From positions 108,266 to 144,288 of the forward strand of contig CAKJYW010000002.1 in the NCBI GenBank assembly GCA_918272565.1: a stretch of DNA of 36,023 nt. The letters run 5' to 3'. The notes beneath the pieces are model-generated. The model ran no database searches. It saw nothing but the letters and a program-made list of their open reading frames with translations, and was not told the DNA's origin. Within the stretch, counting starts at the first letter, position 1; each line of letters begins with the position of its first letter. The stretch is from Bacilli bacterium (GTDB lineage Bacteria; Bacillota_I; Bacilli_A; ML615J-28; CAG-698). The position numbers and the translations under genes were made by a program. This document shows positions 18,739 to 26,118 of the stretch, one piece after another.

Positions 18739-19816
18739 AGTTTCTTCCTCCAAAATGAGCAATTATATAATTACCAAGTCTTCCTCTAAATGGGATAATC
18801 TTAGTGTTTTCTCTTGTTGGGTGAACACGGTTTGCTAGCATTGTAAAACCAACTTTATTGATTCTATCGATAAAGACATTTGTTCCAGTAAAGCCTGTAT
18901 GTAATATCGTTTCTTTGCTTGCTAAGTCACCAGCACTACAGTAGTCTCCTTTAACAATCCAGCCTAAGCCTCTTTGATTAGTATCTAAGCTAACACCTTT
19001 AGCTTCTTTTACTTGAGGAGTAAACATAAGGTCGACTGTGGCAGGTGATAAGAACATTTTACCTTTATAAACGCCATTATTTAAAACCATTTCAATGAAA
19101 TGAGAAATATCTTTTACAGTAGAGAATAGCCCAGCATGACCAGCTACCCCACCTAACCAGTATGCGCGCTCATCATGCACTTTTCCTCTAACTACGCCAT
19201 GACAAACGATATCGTCTCTATCTTCAGTCGGTGCGCACCTTTTAGCATCAACTGGGTTATAAGTTGTATCATACATCTCAAGTGGATCAAAAACTAACTC
19301 TTTCGCAGCTTCGTTTAGTGGTTTACCAGTAACTGCCTCAACTATAAATCCAAGTAAAATGTAACCGACATCACTATAAACTATTTTAGTATTCTTTTCA
19401 TATGATACTTCTGTAGCATATATTAAATCGATTGCCATATCATATGAAGTGATTGTGGAACCTTTAGTTACACTACTAGGAAGACCAGATGAGTGAGTCA
19501 TCAAATCCCAAATAGTGATATTATCATACATAAATCTAGGTAGATATGTTTTAACACTATCATATAATCTAATCTTACCAGCTTCTAATAGCTTATATAA
19601 ACATGTAGTAGTTGATAAAACTTTAGAGCATGATGCCATATCGTATAATGTATCTATATCATTAACTTCTTCTTTTGGAAGTAATGCTTTTTTACCGTAG
19701 GACGCAAAATATTTATCATCTTTAGTTACTAATCCAATATTACAACCAGGAAAAGCACCATCACTAATGGCATCGTTAATTAGTTTATCAAGTCCTGCTA
19801 AATATTCTTTATTCAT
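18728..19816 (-). CDS. Beta-lactamase-fold serine hydrolase (class C/esterase/D-peptidase type)
   Basis: A 362-residue penicillin-binding-protein-like hydrolase. The nucleophile motif SxxK is S62-C-S-K65 in YDMASCSKVLSTT, the second motif is YSD (canonical YxN) in KIVYSDVGYILLG, and the third is HTG in ILHTGFTGTNVF. No signal peptide is visible, so it appears cytoplasmic, unlike classical PBPs. Relatives include EstB-type esterases, AmpH-like and D-aminopeptidase-like enzymes. In this operon an activity on D-Ala-containing peptides is plausible but unproven. Its 3' end overlaps the double-GNAT gene and its start overlaps the dipeptidase end by eight bases. Confidence 0.87.
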   Translation of the reverse strand: MNKEYLAGLDKLINDAISDGAFPGCNIGLVTKDDKYFASYGKKALLPKEEVNDIDTLYDMASCSKVLSTTTCLYKLLEAGKIRLYDSVKTYLPRFMYDNITIWDLMTHSSGLPSSVTKGSTITSYDMAIDLIYATEVSYEKNTKIVYSDVGYILLGFIVEAVTGKPLNEAAKELVFDPLEMYDTTYNPVDAKRCAPTEDRDDIVCHGVVRGKVHDERAYWLGGVAGHAGLFSTVKDISHFIEMVLNNGVYKGKMFLSPATVDLMFTPQVKEAKGVSLDTNQRGLGWIVKGDYCSAGDLASKETILHTGFTGTNVFIDRINKVGFTMLANRVHPTRENTKIIPFRGRLGNYIIAHFGGRNCAS

Positions 19817-20717
19817 CGCTCTCTCCCTTTATATAAAGTAAATCTTTGTATTTGTTATAGAAATTACTCCATGTAATCTTATTAATATCTTCTTCACTAT
19901 ATCCACGTTCTCTCATAGCATCTACTATCCTATAAACAAGGGTTGCATTAGCTACATCCATGATATTATCATTACCATAATCGCTCAAATAATCCATGAA
20001 ATCAAAGCCAAAGCAAACATTATCTACACCCATAAACTTAATAGCGTAATCTAGGTGATTAATGAAATGGTAAACATCTTGTTCGTCTTTATTCTTGCTA
20101 ACAAAATTATTAGCTAGTGTTAACCCAAATAAACCATTTGCTTTCTTAAGCTCAATCATCATTTCATCAGTCATGTTTCTAACATGATCACACAAGCTTC
20201 TACAACATCCATGTGAATAGATTAATTTATCATAGCCTTTACAATAATCTAATACTTCAAAGAAACTCTTGTGATTTAAGTGAGCTAGGTCAACAATCAT
20301 TCCAAGTTCCATCATTCGAGATAGTAGCTTCTTTCCATCTTCTTTTAATCCCATCTCAGGATTACTCTTAGCACCTGTAGCATAGATGTTTTCTTCGTTC
20401 CATGTTAACATCGCATGACGGAAGCCCATCTTATAAAGGACATCGATATCTTCCCACTTCTTTAAGTTTCTGCATCCTTCAATTCCTAAGATTACATTAA
20501 ATTCTTTAAAATCGCTTAAATCAAGTTCATTTAATGCAATTTTACAAGCATTGATTAAATCAAAGTCATATGAAGAATACATTGTCCAAATAGCACCTCT
20601 AACTAAACTATTCTTTAGTTGAGGAACATGGAAAGATGTAAATCTATTCTTTTCTCCTTGTTCATATCGATTATATAAATCAAATAACATATCACTATGA
20701 GTATCAAAGAATTTCAT
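19809..20717 (-). CDS. Possible internal start: separate M19 dipeptidase product
   Basis: ATG 20717 lies in frame inside the fused gene and is preceded by AAGGAGGAAAAA, one of the best Shine-Dalgarno sites in the window. It begins exactly at the first residue of the dipeptidase domain (MKFFDTHSDM). Translation from it would give a 302-residue protein, close to the usual size of short M19 dipeptidases. It is listed as an alternative product of the same frame, not an extra locus. M19 enzymes hydrolyse dipeptides, including ones with a D residue, using a binuclear metal site. Confidence 0.55.
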   Translation of the reverse strand: MKFFDTHSDMLFDLYNRYEQGEKNRFTSFHVPQLKNSLVRGAIWTMYSSYDFDLINACKIALNELDLSDFKEFNVILGIEGCRNLKKWEDIDVLYKMGFRHAMLTWNEENIYATGAKSNPEMGLKEDGKKLLSRMMELGMIVDLAHLNHKSFFEVLDYCKGYDKLIYSHGCCRSLCDHVRNMTDEMMIELKKANGLFGLTLANNFVSKNKDEQDVYHFINHLDYAIKFMGVDNVCFGFDFMDYLSDYGNDNIMDVANATLVYRIVDAMRERGYSEEDINKITWSNFYNKYKDLLYIKGESDE

Positions 20718-22019
20718 TTTTTCCTCCTTAAAGACACATGTATTAACTAAATCAAATACTTCTTCTCTCCTAATTGCTACACTTACCTTATCATTATTAA
20801 CAAAGATACAAGCCCCACGTGTTAAACCATTATAATTCATAGACATAGAGTAGCAATAAGCTCCAGTTGCATAAACTACTAAAGTGTCGCCTTCACTAAC
20901 TTCACCAAGTTCAATATCAGTAGCGATGATATCTCCACTTTCGCAACATTTCCCAACAACATCACATAAATATTTCTTATCATTTTCCATATGATTAGCA
21001 ATATCAACAGTGTATTTTGCTTGATATAAAGCAGGGCGAATATTATCTCCCATCCCTCCATCAACAAACACATAACGTTTTTTACCGTATGTCACTTTGC
21101 TACCATTGCTTTTATATAATGTTACTCCGTTATCTCCTATTATGCTCCTGCCTGGTTCAATCATAATCTTTTTTAGATTGCTATTATTACCAAATAGTGC
21201 CTCTAGATTCTTGACTGTATCAGTTAGCATCTCTTTTAAGTTTATCTCTTTATCACTATCAAGGTATTTAATACCAAAGCCTCCACCTAAATCTAAGACT
21301 TTAACCTTTTCTAAAGTTTCTTTTTCAAATTCCATAATAAATTCATACATCTTTTTGCCTTCTTCAATGAAAGCAGTGCTTTCATTGATTTGGCTACCAA
21401 TATGAGCATGGAATCCATCAAAGATGATCTTATCATTAGTTTTATATAAATCCATCATCTTCTTTAGTCTATCTAAATCATAGATAGATTCACCAAACTT
21501 ACTGTTTAGAGCACTAGTTACAATGTATTTGTGAGTGTGTGCTTCAATTCCTGGGTTCACTCTAATTAAAGTGTGGATTTCTTTTTTAGTGTTTTTAGCT
21601 ATCTTTAATAATCTAGTTAGTTCTTCTAAATTATCAATAACGATATATTCAACACCTAAATCGATTGCCATCTTTAATTCTTCATCGCTTTTATTATTGC
21701 CATGAAGAATAATTCTGTTTTTGTTAAAGTGGCTTCTTTCAACTAAGAACATGTCCCCACAACTAACAGCATCGATTCCAAAATCATATTCTCCTAAAAT
21801 ATCACATAGATATGGAGCTAAGAATGCTTTAGATGCATATACTACTTCACATTCAAAGATATCACTCTTAAAATATTTTTTAAATGTATCGAGCTTTTCT
21901 CTTAAACCAGCTTCATCAAAAACATACAAAGGTGTTTTATAGATATTAGCTAGATCAGTCGCTTTAAACTTTCCAATATATAAATTATTGTCTTTTATAG
22001 TCATTGATTTTGTCTTCAT
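19809..22019 (-). CDS. lysA: Diaminopimelate decarboxylase fused to an M19-family dipeptidase
   Basis: A continuous reading frame (741 residues from ATG 22034; numbering here uses that). Residues 15-435 are a complete PLP-dependent DAP decarboxylase: PLP lysine K69 in VVYASKAFL, GFHAHIGSQI, LDLGGGFGIKY, MIEPGRSIIG, the catalytic Cys-Glu-Ser in VVGKCCESGD, and GAYCYSMSMNYNG. Residues 440-741 are a renal-dipeptidase/M19 domain with metal-site motifs THSDM (H446, D448), ILGIEGCRN, VDLAHLNH and YSHGCCRSL. ATG 22019 is preferred because GAGG lies six bases upstream. The joint is only about five residues (FKEEK), and the bases coding it form AAGGAGG directly before ATG 20717, so the dipeptidase may also be made separately. 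Confidence 0.9.
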   Translation of the reverse strand: MKTKSMTIKDNNLYIGKFKATDLANIYKTPLYVFDEAGLREKLDTFKKYFKSDIFECEVVYASKAFLAPYLCDILGEYDFGIDAVSCGDMFLVERSHFNKNRIILHGNNKSDEELKMAIDLGVEYIVIDNLEELTRLLKIAKNTKKEIHTLIRVNPGIEAHTHKYIVTSALNSKFGESIYDLDRLKKMMDLYKTNDKIIFDGFHAHIGSQINESTAFIEEGKKMYEFIMEFEKETLEKVKVLDLGGGFGIKYLDSDKEINLKEMLTDTVKNLEALFGNNSNLKKIMIEPGRSIIGDNGVTLYKSNGSKVTYGKKRYVFVDGGMGDNIRPALYQAKYTVDIANHMENDKKYLCDVVGKCCESGDIIATDIELGEVSEGDTLVVYATGAYCYSMSMNYNGLTRGACIFVNNDKVSVAIRREEVFDLVNTCVFKEEKMKFFDTHSDMLFDLYNRYEQGEKNRFTSFHVPQLKNSLVRGAIWTMYSSYDFDLINACKIALNELDLSDFKEFNVILGIEGCRNLKKWEDIDVLYKMGFRHAMLTWNEENIYATGAKSNPEMGLKEDGKKLLSRMMELGMIVDLAHLNHKSFFEVLDYCKGYDKLIYSHGCCRSLCDHVRNMTDEMMIELKKANGLFGLTLANNFVSKNKDEQDVYHFINHLDYAIKFMGVDNVCFGFDFMDYLSDYGNDNIMDVANATLVYRIVDAMRERGYSEEDINKITWSNFYNKYKDLLYIKGESDE

Positions 22020-22026
22020 AATTGCC

Positions 22027-22587
22027 TCACACATTATACCTATTTTTATTATATAAAATATTTAATACTCCACTCTTCTTTTCTCCTAATGCCGTATCAA
22101 ATATAAGTTTCTTAAATGGTTTAAAACCGCATTTTTCTTGAACTCTTCTGCTTCTATCATTTTCGTCAAAGTGCCCACAAGTAATAAAATCCAACCCTTC
22201 AACATTAAATAAATAGCTGATTACTTCTTTAACAGCTTCCGTCATTATTCCTTGCCCCCAATAGGCACGACTTAAAACAAATCCAATTTCCCGACCCATT
22301 AGGTCATTAAGTTCTGTTAATTTTTCATCATTATATTTATCAACTCCAACTGAGCCTACGACTTTATTATTAATTACAATAGCAAAAGTGTGCTTTCCAT
22401 TAATGAATTTAGCTAACCTATCTTTAGATTCATCAATTGAAGCATGATGAGCCCATCCAGCAGCCTCACCTACCCCTTCAACTTTTGCATATTCATACAA
22501 ATCATCAAGGTCGCTTTGTTTAAAGGCACGAAGAGTTAACCTCTCTGTTTTTAATACAATTTTTGATATATCAATTTCTTTATTCAT
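22027..22587 (-). CDS. GNAT N-acetyltransferase (RimJ/RimL type)
   Basis: About 186 residues. The N-terminal LKTERLTLRAFKQSDLDDLY and the later REIGFVLSRAYWGQGIMTEA are the typical first strand and acetyl-CoA-binding region of the RimJ/RimL-like acetyltransferases. ENDRSRRVQEKCGF matches their conserved N-x-x-S-x-x-x-x-E-K-x-G-F motif. I use ATG 22587; a GTG at 22602 would add five residues. It is the first gene of the scavenging operon, and its stop is seven bases from the preferred lysA start. Acceptor unknown. Confidence 0.85.
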   Translation of the reverse strand: MNKEIDISKIVLKTERLTLRAFKQSDLDDLYEYAKVEGVGEAAGWAHHASIDESKDRLAKFINGKHTFAIVINNKVVGSVGVDKYNDEKLTELNDLMGREIGFVLSRAYWGQGIMTEAVKEVISYLFNVEGLDFITCGHFDENDRSRRVQEKCGFKPFKKLIFDTALGEKKSGVLNILYNKNRYNV

Positions 22588-22635
22588 ATTAACACCAACC
22601 ACAAATATTTTACCATTTATTGCGTTATTTTGCTA

Positions 22636-22676
22636 TAAAAAAGATGCCATTAAACTTATTATGTTTAATAGCATCT
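22636..22676 (-). terminator. Rho-independent terminator after rubrerythrin
   Basis: On the minus strand GATGCTATTAAAC pairs with GTTTAATGGCATC (13 bp with one G-U) around a seven-base loop and is followed by TTTTTT. It begins seven bases past the rubrerythrin stop. The promoter for the next operon must lie downstream of it or in the short gap before 22587; a TAAAAT at about 22604 is the best -10 seen, without a convincing -35. Confidence 0.88.
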
Positions 22677-22682
22677 ATTATT

Positions 22683-23216
22683 TTAATAATTTTCTTTTCT
22701 TACTTCAAAATAGCTTTTTGGATGAGCACAAACAGGGCAAACTTCAGGAGCTTTCTTTCCAATAACTAGATGTCCACAGTTTCTACATTCCCACATTACT
22801 TCTTCGCTCTTTTCAAATACTTTTTGCATTTCAATATTATTTAGTAATGCAAGGTAGCGCTCTTCATGAGCTTTTTCAATTTTAGCTACTCCTCTAAATT
22901 GTCTAGCTAAATCTAAGAATCCTTCCTCTTCAGCTTCACGAGCAAACTTATCATACATATCAGTCCATTCATAGTTTTCACCAGCTGCAGCTGCCTTTAA
23001 GTTATCAGTAGTTGATCCTAATTCACCTAATGCTTTAAACCACATCTTAGCATGTTCTTTTTCGTTTTCAGCAGTCTTTAAGAAAATTTCAGATATTTGT
23101 TCATATCCTTCTTTTTTAGCAACTGATGCAAAGTATGTGTACTTGTTACGAGCTTGGCTTTCACCAGCAAATGCTTCACGCAAATTCTTTTCAGTTTTTG
23201 ATCCTTTTAATTCCAT
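22683..23216 (-). CDS. rbr: Rubrerythrin
   Basis: A 177-residue non-haem iron protein of peroxide defence in anaerobes. Residues 1-135 are the four-helix diiron domain, with ligand motifs [26 protein letters not shown] and IEKAHEERY. The C-terminal rubredoxin-like knuckle has two CxxC pairs (CRNCGH at about residue 142 and [11 protein letters not shown] near 158). Length is typical. AGGAGGAAAATATATG overlaps the end of dusB by ten bases, so it is translated from the dusB transcript. It suggests an anaerobic or microaerobic host. Confidence 0.95.
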   Translation of the reverse strand: MELKGSKTEKNLREAFAGESQARNKYTYFASVAKKEGYEQISEIFLKTAENEKEHAKMWFKALGELGSTTDNLKAAAAGENYEWTDMYDKFAREAEEEGFLDLARQFRGVAKIEKAHEERYLALLNNIEMQKVFEKSEEVMWECRNCGHLVIGKKAPEVCPVCAHPKSYFEVRKENY

Positions 23217-24184
23217 ATATTTTCCTCCTCTTTTAGATCCTTAATAAATTGATAAAACTCATTCTTAGTTTTTAAACTAACAATCCTCATCTTTAACTCT
23301 TTAGCTTTTTTAAATCCTTTAACATAATAATTAGCTAAAGTTCTCATCTCTAAAACAGCATTCTTTTCGCTCTTTATCTTTAACATTTCATTAAATTGAT
23401 ATTCCATCATATCAATCTTTTCTAAAGAAGTTGGTGCTGCTTTTAGCTTTTCACCGTTAAAATAATCAACTAAATCACGAATAAACCAAGGGTTTCCTAT
23501 CGTGGCACGACCAATCATTATTGCATCACACCCCGTATATTCTATCATCTTCTTGGCATCTTCTATTGTTTTAATATCCCCATTACCAACTACTGGAATT
23601 GAAACTACCTCTTTTACCATCTTAATATAATCGAGGTTTACTTTACCATGATACATATCACTTCTAGTTCTACCATGAATTGTAATCATCTTAGCTCCAG
23701 CAGCCTCAGCCATTTTAGCTACTTCAACGCAATTTATATTATTATGATCAATCCCTGCTCTAATTTTAACAGTTACTGGTTTAGATGTGGCGCTAACTAC
23801 GGCCTTAACTATTTCATAAACCTTCTTAGGGTCTTCTATTATAGCACTACCAGCCCCCGCTTTTAATACTTTTCTAACAGGGCATCCCATATTAATATCT
23901 ATTATATCAATATCATCTCTTTTATCAAGCATTAGTGTAGCGTTATGCATATCAGAAGCGTCTCCACCAAATAACTGGATAGCTACCGGATGCTCTTCGC
24001 TACTAGTATTAGTTAATTCCCAAGTCTTGTCATTTTCATAAAGCAAGCCCTTAGCACTAATCATTTCACTAAATACTAATGAAGCTCCCATTTCTTTATA
24101 GATCTTACGATAAGCGATATTAGTATAACCAGCAAGTGGTGCTATTATTATCTTATTTTTAAGTTCGATATCTCCAACTTTCAT
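23207..24184 (-). CDS. dusB: tRNA-dihydrouridine synthase
   Basis: A 325-residue flavoenzyme reducing uridine in tRNA D-loops. Family motifs in order: [16 protein letters not shown] near the N-terminus, VAIQLFGG, then [20 protein letters not shown] with the catalytic Cys, [30 protein letters not shown] and [15 protein letters not shown]. The arrangement is DusB-like. The ribosome site AGGTGA lies six bases before the ATG and only a few bases past the T run of the SRP RNA, so expression must come from read-through or from a promoter within the RNA gene. Confidence 0.93.
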   Translation of the reverse strand: MKVGDIELKNKIIIAPLAGYTNIAYRKIYKEMGASLVFSEMISAKGLLYENDKTWELTNTSSEEHPVAIQLFGGDASDMHNATLMLDKRDDIDIIDINMGCPVRKVLKAGAGSAIIEDPKKVYEIVKAVVSATSKPVTVKIRAGIDHNNINCVEVAKMAEAAGAKMITIHGRTRSDMYHGKVNLDYIKMVKEVVSIPVVGNGDIKTIEDAKKMIEYTGCDAIMIGRATIGNPWFIRDLVDYFNGEKLKAAPTSLEKIDMMEYQFNEMLKIKSEKNAVLEMRTLANYYVKGFKKAKELKMRIVSLKTKNEFYQFIKDLKEEENIWN

Positions 24185-24195
24185 GCTTCACCTAC

Positions 24196-24316
24196 AAAAA
24201 AGATCTCACCTTAGGACTCCAAACCCACATAACCAGTTAAGCTTAAGGCTGCTTCAATCACGACCTGACCTGGTTCACTGCCAGCTATTGGATGTGGAGA
24301 CCTAAAATGAGATCTC
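24196..24316 (-). ncRNA. ffs: Small bacterial SRP RNA (4.5S-like)
   Basis: About 120 bases, minus strand. The two ends form a long helix: AGATCTCATTTTAGG-TCTCCA at the 5' side pairs with TGGAGTCCTAAGGTGAGATCT at the 3' side. The apical part contains ACCAGGTCAGGTC, then GTGATT, then GAAGCAGCC and later AACTGGT, matching the Ffh-binding domain IV (GGUC...GAAGCAGCC). Six T follow the 3' helix and make it its own terminator. The location next to tadA matches Bacillus. The tip differs from the common GGAA tetraloop. Confidence 0.9.
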
Positions 24317-24320
24317 CTTA

Positions 24321-24349
24321 ATTATACATTATTTTTAATTATTTTTCAA
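24321..24349 (-). promoter_or_regulatory. Strong promoter of the SRP RNA
   Basis: Minus-strand TTGAAA (24344-24349), a 17-base spacer ending in TG, and TATAAT (24321-24326) with a TG-type extension. Transcription would begin at about 24314-24316, exactly where the SRP RNA helix starts. The promoter lies inside the end of tadA. Confidence 0.88.
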
Positions 24350-24787
24350 TCTTTTTTCCTTAAAGAACTGTTTCATTAAATCGCTTGCTTCTTTTTCTAA
24401 TACGCCTCTAGCAACTTCCACTTCATGGTTTGATTTATAACTTTCTAAAACGCTAGTTGCACCAAACTTTTCTTCCTTAGCTCCGTAGACTACTCTTTTA
24501 ATACGCGCTTGTAATATTGCACCAAGGCACATAAGACATGGTTCGATGGTAATGTAGATTGTGGCATCGGGAAGAATCTTTGTTCCTAACTTCTTGCATG
24601 CTTTTTTTATCGCATTAATTTCTGCGTGACATGTAGCGTCTTTCTTTGATTCTTTTGTGTTATGTGCTTTTATGATAGTTTCCCCACTTACAATAACTGC
24701 CCCAATTGGAACCTCATCTTCATTATATGCTTTTTTTGCTTCATTTAGTGCAAGGCGCATATAGTGTTTATCTAAATCTTTAATCAT
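24335..24787 (-). CDS. tadA: tRNA adenosine(34) deaminase
   Basis: About 150 residues, converting A34 of tRNA-Arg(ACG) to inosine. The zinc site is complete: HAE in [13 protein letters not shown], where Glu is the proton shuttle, and PCxxC in [20 protein letters not shown] and [13 protein letters not shown] are also typical. I take ATG 24787 ([14 protein letters not shown]) because it overlaps the thymidine kinase stop as ATGA; the longer reading from 24823 adds twelve residues from inside that gene. Related dCMP or guanine deaminases lack this exact set. Confidence 0.94.
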   Translation of the reverse strand: MIKDLDKHYMRLALNEAKKAYNEDEVPIGAVIVSGETIIKAHNTKESKKDATCHAEINAIKKACKKLGTKILPDATIYITIEPCLMCLGAILQARIKRVVYGAKEEKFGATSVLESYKSNHEVEVARGVLEKEASDLMKQFFKEKRLKNN

Positions 24788-25374
24788 TTCTTCTTTCCAG
24801 GAACATCGTGACAATGACGACATCTAGCTTCATATTGCTCTTTAGCACCAACTAAAACAATTGGATCATTATAATCAGCAGGTCGTCCATTGATGATACG
24901 TTGTGTACGTGTTGCGGGGGCACCACACACTTGGCAGATTGCGGTTAACTTTGTAACTTCTTCAGCTCTAGCTAGTAACTCTGGCATTACACCAAATGGC
25001 TCACCTCTAAAGTCTTGGTCCAAACCCGCCACAATTACTCTTACACCTAAATCTGCATAATGTTCACATATATTAATTACTTCATTATCTAAAAATTGCA
25101 CTTCATCAATTGCAATTGCATAAGGAAGATTATCTTCTTTTATATATTTGTATATATCTTTTGCTTCTTTTATTTGAACTGATTTAACTCTACGATTATT
25201 GTGACTTACAACTTCTGTATCGCTATATCTATTATCAATTCCCGGTTTAAAGATAATAACATTCTTCTTTGCATATTCAATTCTACGAATTCTACGTACA
25301 AGTTCTTCTGTTTTACCAGCAAACATGCACCCACAAATCACTTCAATTGATCCAGCTTTTGACTCTAAATCCAT
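24784..25374 (-). CDS. tdk: Thymidine kinase (type II)
   Basis: About 196 residues. The P-loop is [12 protein letters not shown] near residue 15, the Walker B/lid region is [12 protein letters not shown], and the substrate loop [13 protein letters not shown] is intact. Zinc-ribbon cysteines are seen as CQVCG and CRHCH. It phosphorylates thymidine for dTTP salvage. ATG 25374 is preferred to 25392 because AGGGG stands eight bases upstream. It overlaps tadA by four bases. The start is divergent from the RhuM genes. Confidence 0.95.
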   Translation of the reverse strand: MDLESKAGSIEVICGCMFAGKTEELVRRIRRIEYAKKNVIIFKPGIDNRYSDTEVVSHNNRRVKSVQIKEAKDIYKYIKEDNLPYAIAIDEVQFLDNEVINICEHYADLGVRVIVAGLDQDFRGEPFGVMPELLARAEEVTKLTAICQVCGAPATRTQRIINGRPADYNDPIVLVGAKEQYEARCRHCHDVPGKKK

Positions 25375-25392
25375 AATTAATCCCCTTAACAA

Positions 25393-25610
25393 ACTATTAT
25401 TTCTTATATTAATTATATTACATTTTATTAAATTATTAAACTATTATTTGTTTATTGTTTTTAATTATTAATAATCTTTCGCCATTAATAGTTCATCTCG
25501 AGTAAGAAGGATAGTCTTAAAATGAAATTTCACCATTCAATTTTAAAGCTTTTTTTTCAACTCCCTAAAGAATAATAAGTATATTTGGTTTTTTTATAAA
25601 TAATGAAATA
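25393..25610. other. AT-rich non-coding DNA between tdk and the RhuM pair
   Basis: No gene was seen in this stretch. TATAAT occurs on the minus strand near 25413 and may belong to the tdk promoter, but no matching -35 is convincing. A terminator-like hairpin on the plus strand is listed separately. Confidence 0.5.
25516..25558 (+). terminator. Imperfect hairpin with T tract (possible relic terminator)
   Basis: CTTAAAATGAA pairs with TTCAATTTTAAAG with two single-base bulges around a nine-base loop, followed by CTTTTTTTT. No plus-strand gene ends just before it, so it may be a remnant of a deleted gene or end antisense transcripts of tdk. Confidence 0.4.
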
Positions 25611-25650
25611 AAAAAGCACTATTATTAAATATTATATAAGCGAAAGGATA
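25611..25650 (+). repeat. Duplicated RhuM leader, copy 1
   Basis: The leader begins AAAAAGCACTATTATTAAAT and continues TATTATATAAGCGAAAGGATAA. The same block with a few substitutions lies exactly 457 bases downstream, in front of the second RhuM gene. It contains an AT-rich -10-like TATTATATAA and a weak AAAGGA ribosome site 13 bases before the ATG, a long spacing. Confidence 0.75.
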
Positions 25651-25661
25651 AGAATAGATAA

Positions 25662-26042
25662 ATGATTCAACAGGAAAAATATGATTTAATCAAATTTATT
25701 GATGGAAACTTTAGTTTAGATGTAAATGTATCTCCTAATGAAGATACTGTATGGTTGACACAATCTGATATTGCTTTACTATTTGTTAAAGATAGGAAAA
25801 CAATAAATAGGCATATTCAAAACATACTAAAAGAATTGGAACTCGATGAAAAATCAGTATGCTCAAAAAAAGAGCATACTGCCAAAGATGGTAAAGTTTA
25901 TACTGTTAGAATTTATAATTTAGACATGATTATAGCAATAGGATATAGAGTAAAATCTTATCGTGCTATCAGTTTTAGAAGATGGGCTACATCCATATTA
26001 AAGGAATACCTATTAAAAGGTCATATTATTAATGAAGATTAA
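25662..26042 (+). CDS. Short RhuM-family protein (N-terminal domain only)
   Basis: 126 residues matching only the conserved N-terminal RhuM domain: FSLDVNVSPNEDTVWLTQSDIALLF, a helix-turn-helix-like KDRKTINRHIQNILKEL, then SVCSKKEHTAKDGKVYT, YNLDMIIAIGYRVKS and FRRWATSILKEYLLKGHI. It ends at HIINED, precisely where the neighbouring copy at 26119 continues into a further 150 residues. RhuM proteins are poorly understood, often carried on pathogenicity islands and prophages; DNA binding is inferred from the fold. It may be a functional short regulator or a truncated duplicate. A perfect 10-bp hairpin lies within codons 65-74. Confidence 0.78.
   Translation: MIQQEKYDLIKFIDGNFSLDVNVSPNEDTVWLTQSDIALLFVKDRKTINRHIQNILKELELDEKSVCSKKEHTAKDGKVYTVRIYNLDMIIAIGYRVKSYRAISFRRWATSILKEYLLKGHIINED
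25855..25881. repeat. Perfect 10-bp inverted repeat inside RhuM copy 1
   Basis: CAGTATGCTC and GAGCATACTG flank a seven-A loop. It encodes SVCSKKEHTA. The equivalent place in copy 2 also holds a perfect hairpin of different sequence. Confidence 0.85.
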
Positions 26043-26067
26043 AAGATATTATATAAAAAAAACAATT

Positions 26068-26107
26068 AAAAAGCACCATTATTGAATATTATATAGGTGA
26101 AAGGTTA
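26068..26107 (+). repeat. Duplicated RhuM leader, copy 2
   Basis: AAAAAGCACCATTATTGAAT followed by ATTATATAGGTGAAAGGTTAA, collinear with copy 1 at an offset of 457 bases. The ATG-to-ATG offset is also 457, so leader and gene were duplicated as one unit. Confidence 0.75.
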
Positions 26108-26118
26108 ATAAACAATAT

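Noticed and set aside
17758-18762. Longer start for the double-GNAT protein at 18762
   Set aside because: It is a TTG without a ribosome site; the GTG at 18738 has GGAGGA at correct spacing.
21097-21405. Plus-strand open frame of about 100 codons inside lysA
   Set aside because: Opposite strand of the well-conserved decarboxylase with low-complexity hydrophobic translation; a shadow frame.
25662-26118. RhuM copy 1 as a frameshifted piece of one larger gene with copy 2
   Set aside because: Copy 2 has its own complete N-terminal domain, leader and start at a constant 457-base offset, so it is a tandem duplicate rather than a broken single gene.
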